A stretch of DNA of 56,899 nt from contig CABSIK010000014.1 in the NCBI GenBank assembly GCA_902477755.1, positions 1-56,899 on the forward strand, read 5' to 3'. The position numbers and the translations under genes were made by a program. This document shows, one piece after another, positions 34,084-41,981 of the stretch. Source of the stretch: an uncultured Clostridia bacterium. Its GTDB lineage: Bacteria > Bacillota > Clostridia > Lachnospirales > Anaerotignaceae. Position 1 is the first letter of the stretch, and every line of letters begins with the position of its first letter. Below the pieces are notes generated by a model, which worked only from the letters and a program-made list of their open reading frames with translations, was not told where the DNA came from and made no database searches.

Positions 34084-35091
34084 TCAGCTTAACAGCGCCC
34101 AATCTTCTTCTGTCAAACCAGGCTGCATGGCAATATTCACTGCTTTGGCGATGATATCCGCCAAACGATCTACCACAGCATCCACTTCCTTGGGCGTTAC
34201 AAACATATTCTCCGCAGCAGGAGTCAAAAGTTCTGTGATGAGGCGGTATTTATCCTCTGATTCCATATCCATAAGCATCTGATAAAAAGGTGACTTTACT
34301 CCTGTTTGACTACGCATTTCCGCCAGCATCCGATCCATGGTATCATTCACCAGCGTTGCCGCATCCACCACCGTGGGCACACCGATGGCAATAACTGGCA
34401 CACCCAGCGTTTCCTTGCTGAGCATCTTTCGTTTATTGCCTACACCCGCGCCGGGCGCCAAACCTGTATCAGAAAGCTGGATAGCGGCGTTGATGCGGCT
34501 GGTCTTTCTGGCTGCCAGTGCATCAATGGCAATGACCAAATCCGGATGCATCTTTTCTACAATACCTTTTACAATTTCCCCAGTTTCAATGCCGGTGATG
34601 CCCATGACACCGGGACTTACCGCAGCCACAGGACAAACTGTCTTTGCCATATCGTCAGGCAGGGTTTCCTGCAAATGTCTTGTCACCAATACTCTGGAAA
34701 CCACTTTTGGCCCCAATGCATCCGGCGTGATATTCCAGTTGCCCAGCCCAACCACCAGTACTGTTCCCTGTTTTTTAGGCTTTGCCAGATGCTGCAGTTC
34801 TTCAGAAAGCACCCCAATGATGTCTGCATGGCTTTCTGGATCATTTTCCTTCAGCTTTTGTGCCTCCAATGTGATATAACTGCCCACCGGCTTGCCCATG
34901 GTCTGGCTGCCCTGTTCTGTCAAAATATGGACACGGGTCAATTCATAATCTTTCGTATGACTGGTTTCCACCTGCACACCATCAGGCTCCCCTGCTTCCT
35001 CCCGTCCTTCCCGTGCCATTTCTCTGGCTTCAATGGCCAAATCCGTCCGTACAGAAAATTTTTCCGCCTTCTGTTTGTCTTTTCGTTCCAT
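34084..35091 (-). CDS. gpr: spore germination protease GPR
   Basis: 335 residues, the aspartic-type protease that degrades small acid-soluble spore proteins when spores germinate. The start FSVRTDLAIEA contains the propeptide cleavage region of the zymogen. LVVGLGNWNITPDALGPKV and AIDALAARKTSRINAAIQ are hallmark segments. Its presence shows the organism can make endospores. It is divergent from rpsT, a common neighbour in clostridia. The ATG at 35091 has no strong ribosome site in view. Confidence 0.95.
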   Translation of the reverse strand: MERKDKQKAEKFSVRTDLAIEAREMAREGREEAGEPDGVQVETSHTKDYELTRVHILTEQGSQTMGKPVGSYITLEAQKLKENDPESHADIIGVLSEELQHLAKPKKQGTVLVVGLGNWNITPDALGPKVVSRVLVTRHLQETLPDDMAKTVCPVAAVSPGVMGITGIETGEIVKGIVEKMHPDLVIAIDALAARKTSRINAAIQLSDTGLAPGAGVGNKRKMLSKETLGVPVIAIGVPTVVDAATLVNDTMDRMLAEMRSQTGVKSPFYQMLMDMESEDKYRLITELLTPAAENMFVTPKEVDAVVDRLADIIAKAVNIAMQPGLTEEDWALLS

Positions 35092-35149
35092 ATTTTCACC
35101 GTCTTCCTGTATTTTCCCTTATTTTTTCCGCAGATTTGAAATATATTCA

Positions 35150-35178
35150 TTGACTTATGGGGAATCATCAGGTAGAAT
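35150..35178 (+). promoter_or_regulatory. rpsT promoter
   Basis: TTGACT, 17 bases, TAGAAT, about 165 bases before the rpsT start, leaving a long structured leader. Confidence 0.75.
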
Positions 35179-35190
35179 ATATGGTGTTGA

Positions 35191-35299
35191 ATTAACCACG
35201 GGCTATTTGCATGACAAAATACGCCCAACCGTGTCGGAGGAGTACCGTCCTCAAAGTGGTTAATATGTAGTAAAGAAAAAGCGATATTCCCCAATATCG
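35191..35299 (+). promoter_or_regulatory. structured rpsT leader RNA
   Basis: A perfect 9-base outer stem ATTAACCAC (35191-35199) / GTGGTTAAT (35256-35264) encloses two smaller stems, GGGC (35200-35203) / GCCC (35223-35226) and GAGGA (35237-35241) / TCCTC (35248-35252), giving a three-way junction. A separate hairpin CGATATT-cccc-AATATCG (35282-35299) follows. No T-run follows the junction, so control at translation or stability by S20 itself is more likely than termination. I do not recognise it as a named family. Confidence 0.6.
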
Positions 35300-35342
35300 G
35301 ACGAAGAAAAACCACAAAAAGAATTTTTAGGAGGAAAGCAAA

Positions 35343-35603
35343 TTGGCTAATATCAAATCTGCAAAGAAAAGAATCAAAGTTATCAACAAAAAAACATTGA
35401 GAAATAAAATGATCAAATCTCAGGTTAAAACAGCAATGAAGAAAGTAATCGTAGCTGTAAACGCTGGTGACAAAGACGCCGCTGCTGTTGCACTGAAAGG
35501 CGCAACTTCCGCAATCGACAGAGCTTATATCAAAGGCATTTACCACAAAAATTCCGCAGCGAGAAAGAAATCCTCTCTGACAAAACTGGTAAACAGCTTA
35601 TAA
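35343..35603 (+). CDS. rpsT: 30S ribosomal protein S20
   Basis: 86 residues, basic, with the typical ANIKSAKKRI start and helix-rich body ending AARKKSSLTKLVNSL. It binds 16S rRNA in the small subunit. The start codon is TTG behind TAGGAGGA, which may help limit or regulate its translation, as weak starts do for S20 in E. coli. A terminator follows immediately. Confidence 0.97.
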   Translation: MANIKSAKKRIKVINKKTLRNKMIKSQVKTAMKKVIVAVNAGDKDAAAVALKGATSAIDRAYIKGIYHKNSAARKKSSLTKLVNSL

Positions 35604-35620
35604 TTTGAAAGCAACCCAAG

Positions 35621-35649
35621 AGGATACCCCACCAGGCGGTATCCTTTTT
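35621..35649 (+). terminator. rpsT terminator
   Basis: Stem AGGATACC / GGTATCCT, nine-base loop, then T5. Confidence 0.85.
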
Positions 35650-35678
35650 CTATGCACTTACGAAAGGAGATCACTGAA

Positions 35679-36101
35679 TTGACAGAATTAACAGAAAGAC
35701 AAAAACGTGTGGAAGAAAACCATAAAAAAGGCTATAACTGCGCACAAGCTGTTGCCTGCGCTTACAGCGATCTGTTTGGCGTAGATGAAAAAGAAGCATT
35801 CCGCGCCGTAGAATGTTTTGGCCGTGGTATGGGTGTTATGGCTACTTGCGGCGCTGTTTCCGCTATGGCATATCTGGTAGGCCTGAAGGTTTCCGATGCC
35901 AATCTGGAAAACCCAAAAACCAAAATTGACTGCTACGACACATTCAAAGCCATGAGCGAAATTTTCGCTAACAAAAATCAGTCTACCCTTTGCAGCGAAC
36001 TGAAAGGCGTGGGGACTGGTGTTGTTCTGAGAAGCTGCCAGGGATGTATGGCAGATGCCGCAGAAATCGTTGAAAAACATCTCCTACAGGAAAACAAATA
36101 A
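35679..36101 (+). CDS. C_GCAxxG_C_C family redox-type protein
   Basis: 140 residues. The spaced cysteines (YNCAQAV, ECFGRGMG, ATCGAVSAM, DCYD, TLCSEL, SCQGCMAD) match the C_GCAxxG_C_C family, in which they are thought to bind a metal or cofactor. No biochemical function is established as far as I know. The TTG at 35679 is chosen because AAAGGAG lies nine bases upstream. It follows the rpsT terminator and has its own terminator. Confidence 0.85.
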   Translation: MTELTERQKRVEENHKKGYNCAQAVACAYSDLFGVDEKEAFRAVECFGRGMGVMATCGAVSAMAYLVGLKVSDANLENPKTKIDCYDTFKAMSEIFANKNQSTLCSELKGVGTGVVLRSCQGCMADAAEIVEKHLLQENK

Positions 36102-36113
36102 TCTCATCCAAAC

Positions 36114-36164
36114 AAAAAGCCGAAACTTCTTATAATTAATAAGGAAGCTTCGGCTTTCTTTTTT
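36114..36164. terminator. bidirectional terminator
   Basis: Outer stem AAAAGCCGAA / TTCGGCTTT with an inner stem around CTTCTTAT / AATAAGGAAG, then T-runs on both strands; shared by two convergent genes. The GCCGAA...TTCGGC core resembles hairpin 2 of the repeat family but the flanking blocks are missing. Confidence 0.85.
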
Positions 36165-36173
36165 ATGCAAATA

Positions 36174-36935
36174 TCAGAAAAAGAGCTGGTTTTCTTTTCT
36201 GTCTGCGCAAACTTTTCCTAATCTTTCTGTCAATGCGCCAATGGCTGCTTCTGGCAGACTTCTTGCCTTCTGGGTACATACGCTGATGCAGCCCATGCAG
36301 GATACGCAAAGATCTTTGTCCGTTGTCTTGGGATTGTCTTTTGGAATGGCGCCTACAGGACAGTGTGTCACGCATTTGCCGCAGCCCTTGCATTCATCAG
36401 ATACCATAGGCACCAGACCGCCGCCATGACGTTCCAGATAAGGTCTGTTACCGGGCAGTTCCGCGCGTTTGGGTGTTCCTGTCAGTTTTTTCGCAATTTC
36501 TTTGCCAAATGCCTGAAGCTGTGCCTGATCTTCCGCATTGGGTCTGCCTGCTCCAAACTGGTTCACAATGGAATGTTGTGTAACAGCGGCAACGCCTGCC
36601 ACCACCACAAATCCCTGTGCTTCCAAAGCATCCTGCAATTCTGCAAAAGTATCGTCAAAAGCGCGATTGCCATAAGTAACAACAGCTACTGCTGCTGTAC
36701 CATTACCGTGAAGGTTTTTGATCCGTTCCAGCGCCGTCAGAGGTACTCTGCCACCAAAAGATGGTACGCCGCAGACCAAAACATCTTCTGCATCCAGAGA
36801 AATTTCAGTGCCTGCCGCAGACAAAGGTGTCAAATCTGCTTCTTTTACCATTTCACCCAATTCACCAGCCACAGAACAAACAGCTGTTTTTGTGGTACCG
36901 CAGGGGCTGAAATATACTGCTGTAATTTTTTTCAT
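36174..36935 (-). CDS. flavodoxin-like/4Fe-4S ferredoxin protein (EFR1 family)
   Basis: 253 residues. An N-terminal flavodoxin-like domain starts with YFSPCGTTKTAV (FMN phosphate loop) and has PSFGGRVP and TYGNRAFDD. The C-terminal part carries two 4Fe-4S motifs, CKGCGKCVTHCP and CVSCMGCISVC. Such proteins move electrons between flavins and ferredoxin-dependent enzymes in anaerobes. The partner is unknown. The start is the ATG at 36935; the longer frame upstream overlaps the AGAGGGAG ribosome site. Confidence 0.9.
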   Translation of the reverse strand: MKKITAVYFSPCGTTKTAVCSVAGELGEMVKEADLTPLSAAGTEISLDAEDVLVCGVPSFGGRVPLTALERIKNLHGNGTAAVAVVTYGNRAFDDTFAELQDALEAQGFVVVAGVAAVTQHSIVNQFGAGRPNAEDQAQLQAFGKEIAKKLTGTPKRAELPGNRPYLERHGGGLVPMVSDECKGCGKCVTHCPVGAIPKDNPKTTDKDLCVSCMGCISVCTQKARSLPEAAIGALTERLGKVCADRKENQLFF

Positions 36936-37128
36936 ATCTTCTCCCTCTTTTCTTTTTTCCAATTGATTTTATTATAAACCTTTTTTTCATCTCCTACAAC
37001 TGCAAAGCCATTGATAAATAAATAGTATTTTCCTTGGAATTATGGTATGATAAAGATGTATTGGCAGACCGTTTTTCGCAGTCTCCATTCTAAAACCTTG
37101 GAAAAACTTCCATTAAAGGAGGGATTTT

Positions 37129-38436
37129 ATGGATTTTCAGGATATCATCATCAAAAAGCGTGACAAACAAAAACTGACAAAAGAAGAAATCTCCTTTTTT
37201 ATTCATGGCGTCACAGACGGTTCCCTGCCGGATTATCAGATCTCTGCCCTGCTTATGGCCATTCTGCTCAACGGCATGGATGCGGAAGAAACGGCACAGA
37301 TGACCATGGAAATGGCACACTCTGGCGCATTGTTCGATCTGAGCAGTCTGCCAGGTTTCAAAGTGGATAAACACAGCACCGGCGGTGTAGGCGACACCAC
37401 CACGCTGATTCTTGCACCATTGGTGGCCTCTCTTGGTGTGCCTGTGGTGAAAATGAGCGGCCGCGGTCTGGGTTTCTCCGGCGGCACCATTGACAAACTG
37501 GAATCCATTCCCGGTTTTCAGGTAGGCGTGACAGAGGAAGATGCGCTGACATATGGCAAAACCAGCCATCTGGTTCTCATGAGCCAGACGGATAACCTGA
37601 CCCCTGCGGACAAAAAACTCTATGCCCTGCGGGATGTAACAGGCACCGTAGACAGCATTCCCCTCATTGCCGCCAGCATCATGTCCAAAAAAATTGCTGC
37701 CGGTGCAGACGGCATCGTATTGGATGTAAAATGCGGCAGCGGCGCTTTCATGAAAACACAGAAAGACGCCGAAGCATTGGCACATATTATGGTAGAAATG
37801 GGACAACATGTAGGCAGAAAGGTCACCGCCATCATCAGCGGCATGGATCAGCCTCTTGGCATGTATATCGGCAATTCTCTGGAAGTTATGGAAGCCATGG
37901 AAGTTCTCAAAGGCAATGTGAAAGGCGATTTACTGGAAGTTTCCCTGCTGCTTGGCGCACACATGCTCCTTTTGGCAGGTCATGTCCAGACCGAAGCCCA
38001 AGGCAAAGCTCTATTACGGCAGCAAATCGACAACGGCGCAGGCATTGCCAAATTCCGTGAGCTGCTTATCCAGCAAGGTGGAAATCCTGCCATCATCGAG
38101 CAGCCTGACTTACTGCCCCTTTCCCCTTGTTCTCTGGAAGTCAAGGCGGAAAAAAGCGGTTATCTGACCCACATGGATACTGCCAAAATCGGGCGGGCAT
38201 CTCAGGAAACCGGCGCAGGGCGGGCTTTCAAGGAACAGCCTCTGGATTTCGGCGCAGGCATCATCACCAAAAAACGACTTGGCGATCATGTAGAAGCCGG
38301 CGAAGTGCTGGCAGTCATCTACAGCGCTACAAACGAAGCCTGTGCATCAGCGGCGGAAATTTTCCAATCCGCACTGACCATCTCGGCAGAAAAAGCACCT
38401 CTGCCGCCATTGGTTTTAAACATCATTTCGGCATAA
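37129..38436 (+). CDS. pdp: pyrimidine-nucleoside phosphorylase
   Basis: 435 residues. KHSTGGVGDTTT (81-92) binds phosphate, and SGRGLGFSGGTIDKLESIPG is the thymidine/pyrimidine phosphorylase signature. It splits uridine, thymidine or deoxyuridine with phosphate to base and (deoxy)ribose-1-phosphate. The ATG at 37129 follows AAAGGAGG. deoB begins 34 bases later and takes the sugar phosphate onward, so the two form a nucleoside salvage operon. Confidence 0.96.
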   Translation: MDFQDIIIKKRDKQKLTKEEISFFIHGVTDGSLPDYQISALLMAILLNGMDAEETAQMTMEMAHSGALFDLSSLPGFKVDKHSTGGVGDTTTLILAPLVASLGVPVVKMSGRGLGFSGGTIDKLESIPGFQVGVTEEDALTYGKTSHLVLMSQTDNLTPADKKLYALRDVTGTVDSIPLIAASIMSKKIAAGADGIVLDVKCGSGAFMKTQKDAEALAHIMVEMGQHVGRKVTAIISGMDQPLGMYIGNSLEVMEAMEVLKGNVKGDLLEVSLLLGAHMLLLAGHVQTEAQGKALLRQQIDNGAGIAKFRELLIQQGGNPAIIEQPDLLPLSPCSLEVKAEKSGYLTHMDTAKIGRASQETGAGRAFKEQPLDFGAGIITKKRLGDHVEAGEVLAVIYSATNEACASAAEIFQSALTISAEKAPLPPLVLNIISA

Positions 38437-38470
38437 AGCAAAATTCATATAGAGAAAGGAAGCGATTGAT

Positions 38471-39649
38471 TTGAAAAGAGCAATTATCATTGTATTAGAC
38501 AGCGTAGGGATTGGCGAACTGCCTGACGCGGCGGATTTCGGCGATGTTGGCAGCAATACCTTAGTAAATATCAAAAAAGCAAGACCCGAAACTTCTCTGC
38601 CCAACATGGCAGCACTGGGTCTGGGCAACATTCAGGGGGAAGACATTCACCTGCTGGGCAAAGTGGACGCACCCAAAGGCGCATACTGCAAACTGGGTGA
38701 AAAATCCATCGGCAAAGACACTACCACAGGTCACTGGGAAATTGCCGGTGTTCTGACAAAAGAACCCTTTCCCACTTTCACAGAAACAGGTTTCCCCAAA
38801 GAAATCATGGACAAATTTGAAGCAGCCATCGGCACAAAAACTCTGGGCAACTATGCCGCTTCCGGCACAGTCATCATTCAGGATCTGGGGGATGAACATG
38901 TAAAAACTGGCTACCCCATCATTTATACTTCTGCGGACAGCGTATTCCAGATTGCTGCCCATGAAGACGTGATCCCCGTAGACAAGCTCTACGAAATCTG
39001 CGAAACAGCCAGAAAACTGCTGACAGGCAAATACGGTGTTGCCCGTGTCATTGCCCGTCCCTTCATCGGCACCAGCGGCAACTACACTCGCACCAAAAAC
39101 CGTAAAGACTTCTCTCTGGAACCTACTGGCGTGACCATTCTGGACTTGGCGAAAGAAAAAGGCATGAATGTAACAGCCATCGGTAAAATTGAAGATATCT
39201 TTGAACACCGCGGCATGACACGCACAGACCACACCACAAACAACAATGACGGTATTGAAAAGACCATTCTGTATACCAAAGAAGAATTTGAAGGCATTCT
39301 GTTCACAAACTTGGTTGATACAGACATGATCTATGGTCACAGAAATGATGTAGAAGGCTATGCAAAAGCACTGGAATACTTCGACAGCAAACTGCCTGAA
39401 ATCATGGACGCCATGCATGATGATGACATCCTGTTCATCACCGCAGACCACGGCTGTGACCCTACCACCCCCAGTACTGACCACTCCAGAGAATACACCC
39501 CTCTGCTGGTATACGGCAAACATGTAAAAGAAGGCGTAGATCTGGGCGTACGCAAATCCTTTGCAGACATCGGTCAGACTATCTCCGATTATCTGGGTCT
39601 GGGCGCAAGCTTTGAAGCAGAAAGCTTCCTGAAAGACATTCTGAAATAA
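38471..39649 (+). CDS. deoB: phosphopentomutase
   Basis: 392 residues of the alkaline-phosphatase superfamily. The start RAIIIVLDSVGIGELPDA contains the metal-binding Asp; GKDTTTGHWEI has the phosphorylated threonine; TADHGCDPTTPSTDHSRE has the second metal site. It converts (deoxy)ribose-1-phosphate to the 5-phosphate. The start codon is TTG behind AAAGGAAG. It is followed by rubredoxin after 62 bases. Confidence 0.96.
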   Translation: MKRAIIIVLDSVGIGELPDAADFGDVGSNTLVNIKKARPETSLPNMAALGLGNIQGEDIHLLGKVDAPKGAYCKLGEKSIGKDTTTGHWEIAGVLTKEPFPTFTETGFPKEIMDKFEAAIGTKTLGNYAASGTVIIQDLGDEHVKTGYPIIYTSADSVFQIAAHEDVIPVDKLYEICETARKLLTGKYGVARVIARPFIGTSGNYTRTKNRKDFSLEPTGVTILDLAKEKGMNVTAIGKIEDIFEHRGMTRTDHTTNNNDGIEKTILYTKEEFEGILFTNLVDTDMIYGHRNDVEGYAKALEYFDSKLPEIMDAMHDDDILFITADHGCDPTTPSTDHSREYTPLLVYGKHVKEGVDLGVRKSFADIGQTISDYLGLGASFEAESFLKDILK

Positions 39650-39711
39650 TATTTTTGGCAGAAATGCGACACAGCATATCAATATCATGATAAAAAAAGG
39701 AGTGTTGTAGT

Positions 39712-39873
39712 ATGAAAAAATATGAATGTACCATCTGTGGATATGTTTACGATGAAGCAATCGGCGATCCCGAACATGGCGTTCCCGCTGGAACTCCTTG
39801 GGATAAACTGCCCGAAGATTGGGTATGCCCCCTTTGCGGCGTAGGCAAATCCGATTTTGAAGAAAAACACTGA
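39712..39873 (+). CDS. rubredoxin
   Basis: 53 residues. The iron site is Cys6/Cys9 in CTICGY and Cys39/Cys42 in CPLCGV, with the conserved YDE, GVPAGTPWDKLPEDW core. It carries single electrons, usually for oxygen or peroxide removal in anaerobes. AAAAGGAG lies upstream of the ATG at 39712. It may be read through from pdp-deoB or transcribed alone. Confidence 0.97.
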   Translation: MKKYECTICGYVYDEAIGDPEHGVPAGTPWDKLPEDWVCPLCGVGKSDFEEKH

Positions 39874-39880
39874 GGCAATA

Positions 39881-39924
39881 AAAAAAACCGAAAATTCCTT
39901 AGAAAAGGAATTTTCGGTTTTTTG
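39881..39924. terminator. bidirectional terminator between rubredoxin and pncB
   Basis: Perfect 19-base stem AAAAAACCGAAAATTCCTT / AAGGAATTTTCGGTTTTTT with a four-base loop, serving both convergent genes. Confidence 0.9.
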
Positions 39925-39932
39925 TTTTGTGC

Positions 39933-41387
39933 TTATCTTTTGCTCATGTTATCAATAAGTTTTGTTTTCAGCTGCATCAGCTTATCAGAAAGATCGACAG
40001 GCACAATATGAGGATTGTTCAAGCGCAGGTGTTCATCCCAAAGAGATGCTTTTTCCTGATTGCAGTAGGCCTGAATGTCCATTGTCGCAGGACTTTCATA
40101 AACCTGTTTGCCATCCACAAAAATGGGTACCAGCAGCTCTCTGACTCTGTATGTGCCGGGTTCCAGACGCATGTTTTTCCATTTTGCATTGCTGTCGTAA
40201 ATGGCCAATGGTTTGCTTTCATCAATGGTTTCATCGTCCAGCGCAATCAGATCAGCTTTGATCTTGCCTGTGGATTTTTCATAAATACGGAATACTTTCT
40301 TGATACCGGGATTGGTTACTTTATCCGGGTTATTGGACAGTTTGATCTTCGGGATAAATTTGCCGTTATCATCTTCTTCTGCCGCCAGTTTATACACACC
40401 GCCAAAGGCAGGACAGTCATCACTGGTGATGAGTTTTGTGCCTACGCCCCACAGGCTGATTTTCGCACCCTGAAGTTTCAGGCTGGCAATGAGGTTTTCG
40501 TCCAGATCGCTGGACGCACTGATGACAGCATCAGGGAAACCTGCTTCTTCCAGCATGGCTTTTGCTTTTTTGGACAGATAAGCAAGGTCACCGCTGTCCA
40601 GACGGATGCCGTAGTTTTTCAGTTCAATGCCTTTTGCCTGCATTTCCTTGAATACTTTGATGGCATTGGGCACACCGGATTCCAATGTGTTGTATGTGTC
40701 CACCAACAGCAGACATGCATTGGGGAACAGACGGGCATATTCCCGGAACGCAGTCAATTCGTCGGGAAAACTCATAACCCAGCTGTGGGCATGAGTACCT
40801 TTTACAGGAACGCCAAACTGTTTGCCTGTCAGCACGTTGCTGGTACCGCAGCAGCCGCCAATAACAGCCGCTCTTGCACCCAAAGTACCTGCGTCAGGCC
40901 CCTGGGCGCGGCGCAGACCAAATTCCATAACAGGATCACCCTGTGCTGCCCAAACCACACGAGCCGCTTTTGTAGCAATAAGGCTCTGGTGGTTGATGAT
41001 GTTCAGCAGTGCTGTTTCCACCAGCTGGGCTTCCACAATGGGCGCTTTGACACGCATCAAAGGTTCGTGGGGAAATACCACGGTGCCCTCGGGGATAGCG
41101 TAAATTTCGCCTGTAAAACGAAAATCCTTCAAATAATCAATGAAGTCTGCGGAGAACAGTCCCAGACCTTCCAGATATGCAATATCGTCTTCTGTAAAAC
41201 GCAGGTTGCGAATGTATTCAATTGCCTGCTGCAGACCTGCCGCAATGGCATAACCGTTGCCGCTGGGATTTTTTCTATAGAACAAATCGAATACTACCTG
41301 TTTTTTGTAAGAACCTGTTTCAAAGTAGCCCTGCATCATAGTCAATTCATACAAGTCCGTCAGCAGTGCCAAATCTCTACCTTCCAT
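39933..41387 (-). CDS. pncB: nicotinate phosphoribosyltransferase
   Basis: 484 residues. The start LALLTDLYELTMMQGYF, the FRYRKNP-like FDLFYRKNPSG, the active-site region with GTHAHSWVMSF (phosphoribosylated His) and YGIRLDSGDL are all diagnostic. It makes nicotinate mononucleotide from nicotinate and PRPP for NAD salvage. A much longer in-frame extension upstream crosses the promoter, so I use the ATG at 41387 with AAAGGAG upstream. It is divergent from ileS; palindromes in the shared region may be operator sites. Confidence 0.96.
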   Translation of the reverse strand: MEGRDLALLTDLYELTMMQGYFETGSYKKQVVFDLFYRKNPSGNGYAIAAGLQQAIEYIRNLRFTEDDIAYLEGLGLFSADFIDYLKDFRFTGEIYAIPEGTVVFPHEPLMRVKAPIVEAQLVETALLNIINHQSLIATKAARVVWAAQGDPVMEFGLRRAQGPDAGTLGARAAVIGGCCGTSNVLTGKQFGVPVKGTHAHSWVMSFPDELTAFREYARLFPNACLLLVDTYNTLESGVPNAIKVFKEMQAKGIELKNYGIRLDSGDLAYLSKKAKAMLEEAGFPDAVISASSDLDENLIASLKLQGAKISLWGVGTKLITSDDCPAFGGVYKLAAEEDDNGKFIPKIKLSNNPDKVTNPGIKKVFRIYEKSTGKIKADLIALDDETIDESKPLAIYDSNAKWKNMRLEPGTYRVRELLVPIFVDGKQVYESPATMDIQAYCNQEKASLWDEHLRLNNPHIVPVDLSDKLMQLKTKLIDNMSKR

Positions 41388-41447
41388 TTCAATCTCCTTT
41401 ACTTTAACGACAGAAAGGATTCTGCCTGTACTTTCATAAACAGTTTG

Positions 41448-41476
41448 ATTATACACAACTTCTCCAAAGAAATCAA
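41448..41476 (-). promoter_or_regulatory. pncB promoter
   Basis: TTGATT, 17 bases, TATAAT on the minus strand, about 60 bases before the pncB start. Confidence 0.75.
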
Positions 41477-41535
41477 ATAAATTCAGGCTTTTTTTGTAAT
41501 CTGCATACAAAATCCCTAATTTTGCCCCATTTTTC

Positions 41536-41589
41536 TGTAAAACCACCTGTATTTACACCAATTATTGTATACAGTCCGCAAGTATACAA
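41536..41589. promoter_or_regulatory. two inverted repeats between pncB and ileS, candidate operators
   Basis: TGTAAA (41536-41541) and TTTACA (41552-41557) form one inverted repeat. TTGTATAC (41565-41572) and GTATACAA (41582-41589) form another with a nine-base spacer, perfect over eight bases. They lie upstream of the pncB promoter and upstream of the ileS promoter. An NAD-metabolism repressor site is possible; the sequence alone does not identify the protein. Confidence 0.5.
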
Positions 41590-41628
41590 CATACTTGCAT
41601 ATTTTGCAGGAAAAAGTGCAAAAAGGGC

Positions 41629-41657
41629 TTTACAAATTTTTAGGCACAATATATAAT
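41629..41657 (+). promoter_or_regulatory. ileS promoter
   Basis: TTTACA, 17 bases, TATAAT; the start site should lie near 41664, at the 5' end of the T-box leader. Confidence 0.8.
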
Positions 41658-41664
41658 AACTCTC

Positions 41665-41934
41665 GTGAATAGCAAAAACACTTTGACGGAGAGAGTATAC
41701 CATTTCTGTTTATGCTCACAGAGAGTCGGGGACAGGTGAAAGCCCGGCGCAAGGAAACGGTAGAAAATCACTCCCGAGTGGCAGACCGAACGGTTTTACC
41801 AAGTAGACTCTGTCGTGTCCCGCGTTAAGGGAACGCATCATAATGGTGATGCAATAAGGTGGACGGCCATTTGTGCCGTCAAATCAGGTGGTACCGCGAG
41901 CCCATTCGTCCTGTGTTGACGAATGGGTTTTTTT
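41665..41934 (+). promoter_or_regulatory. T-box leader controlling ileS
   Basis: The T-box sequence AGGTGGTACCGCG is at 41886-41898. The terminator CCCATTCGTC (41901-41910) / GACGAATGGG (41918-41927) plus T7 follows. A long stem I region lies upstream, with the likely specifier codon ATC (Ile) at 41767-41769 in AAATCACTCC. The variable base of the TGGN bulge is T, which pairs with the A73 of tRNA-Ile. Uncharged tRNA-Ile should stabilise the antiterminator and switch ileS on. Confidence 0.95.
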
Positions 41935-41981
41935 AATTGGTATCACACAGAAGAAAGAACAAAACCAAAGGAGGAATTTAT

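Noticed and set aside
36114..36164. Another repeat copy at a GCCGAA...TTCGGC hairpin
   Set aside because: Only the hairpin core is shared; the CTTAAGAAAACA and GAAGATGCCCC blocks are absent, so I call it an ordinary terminator.
36963..37128. Promoter or riboswitch before pdp
   Set aside because: TATGAT-like -10 sequences are present but no acceptable -35 at normal spacing, and no structured leader was found.
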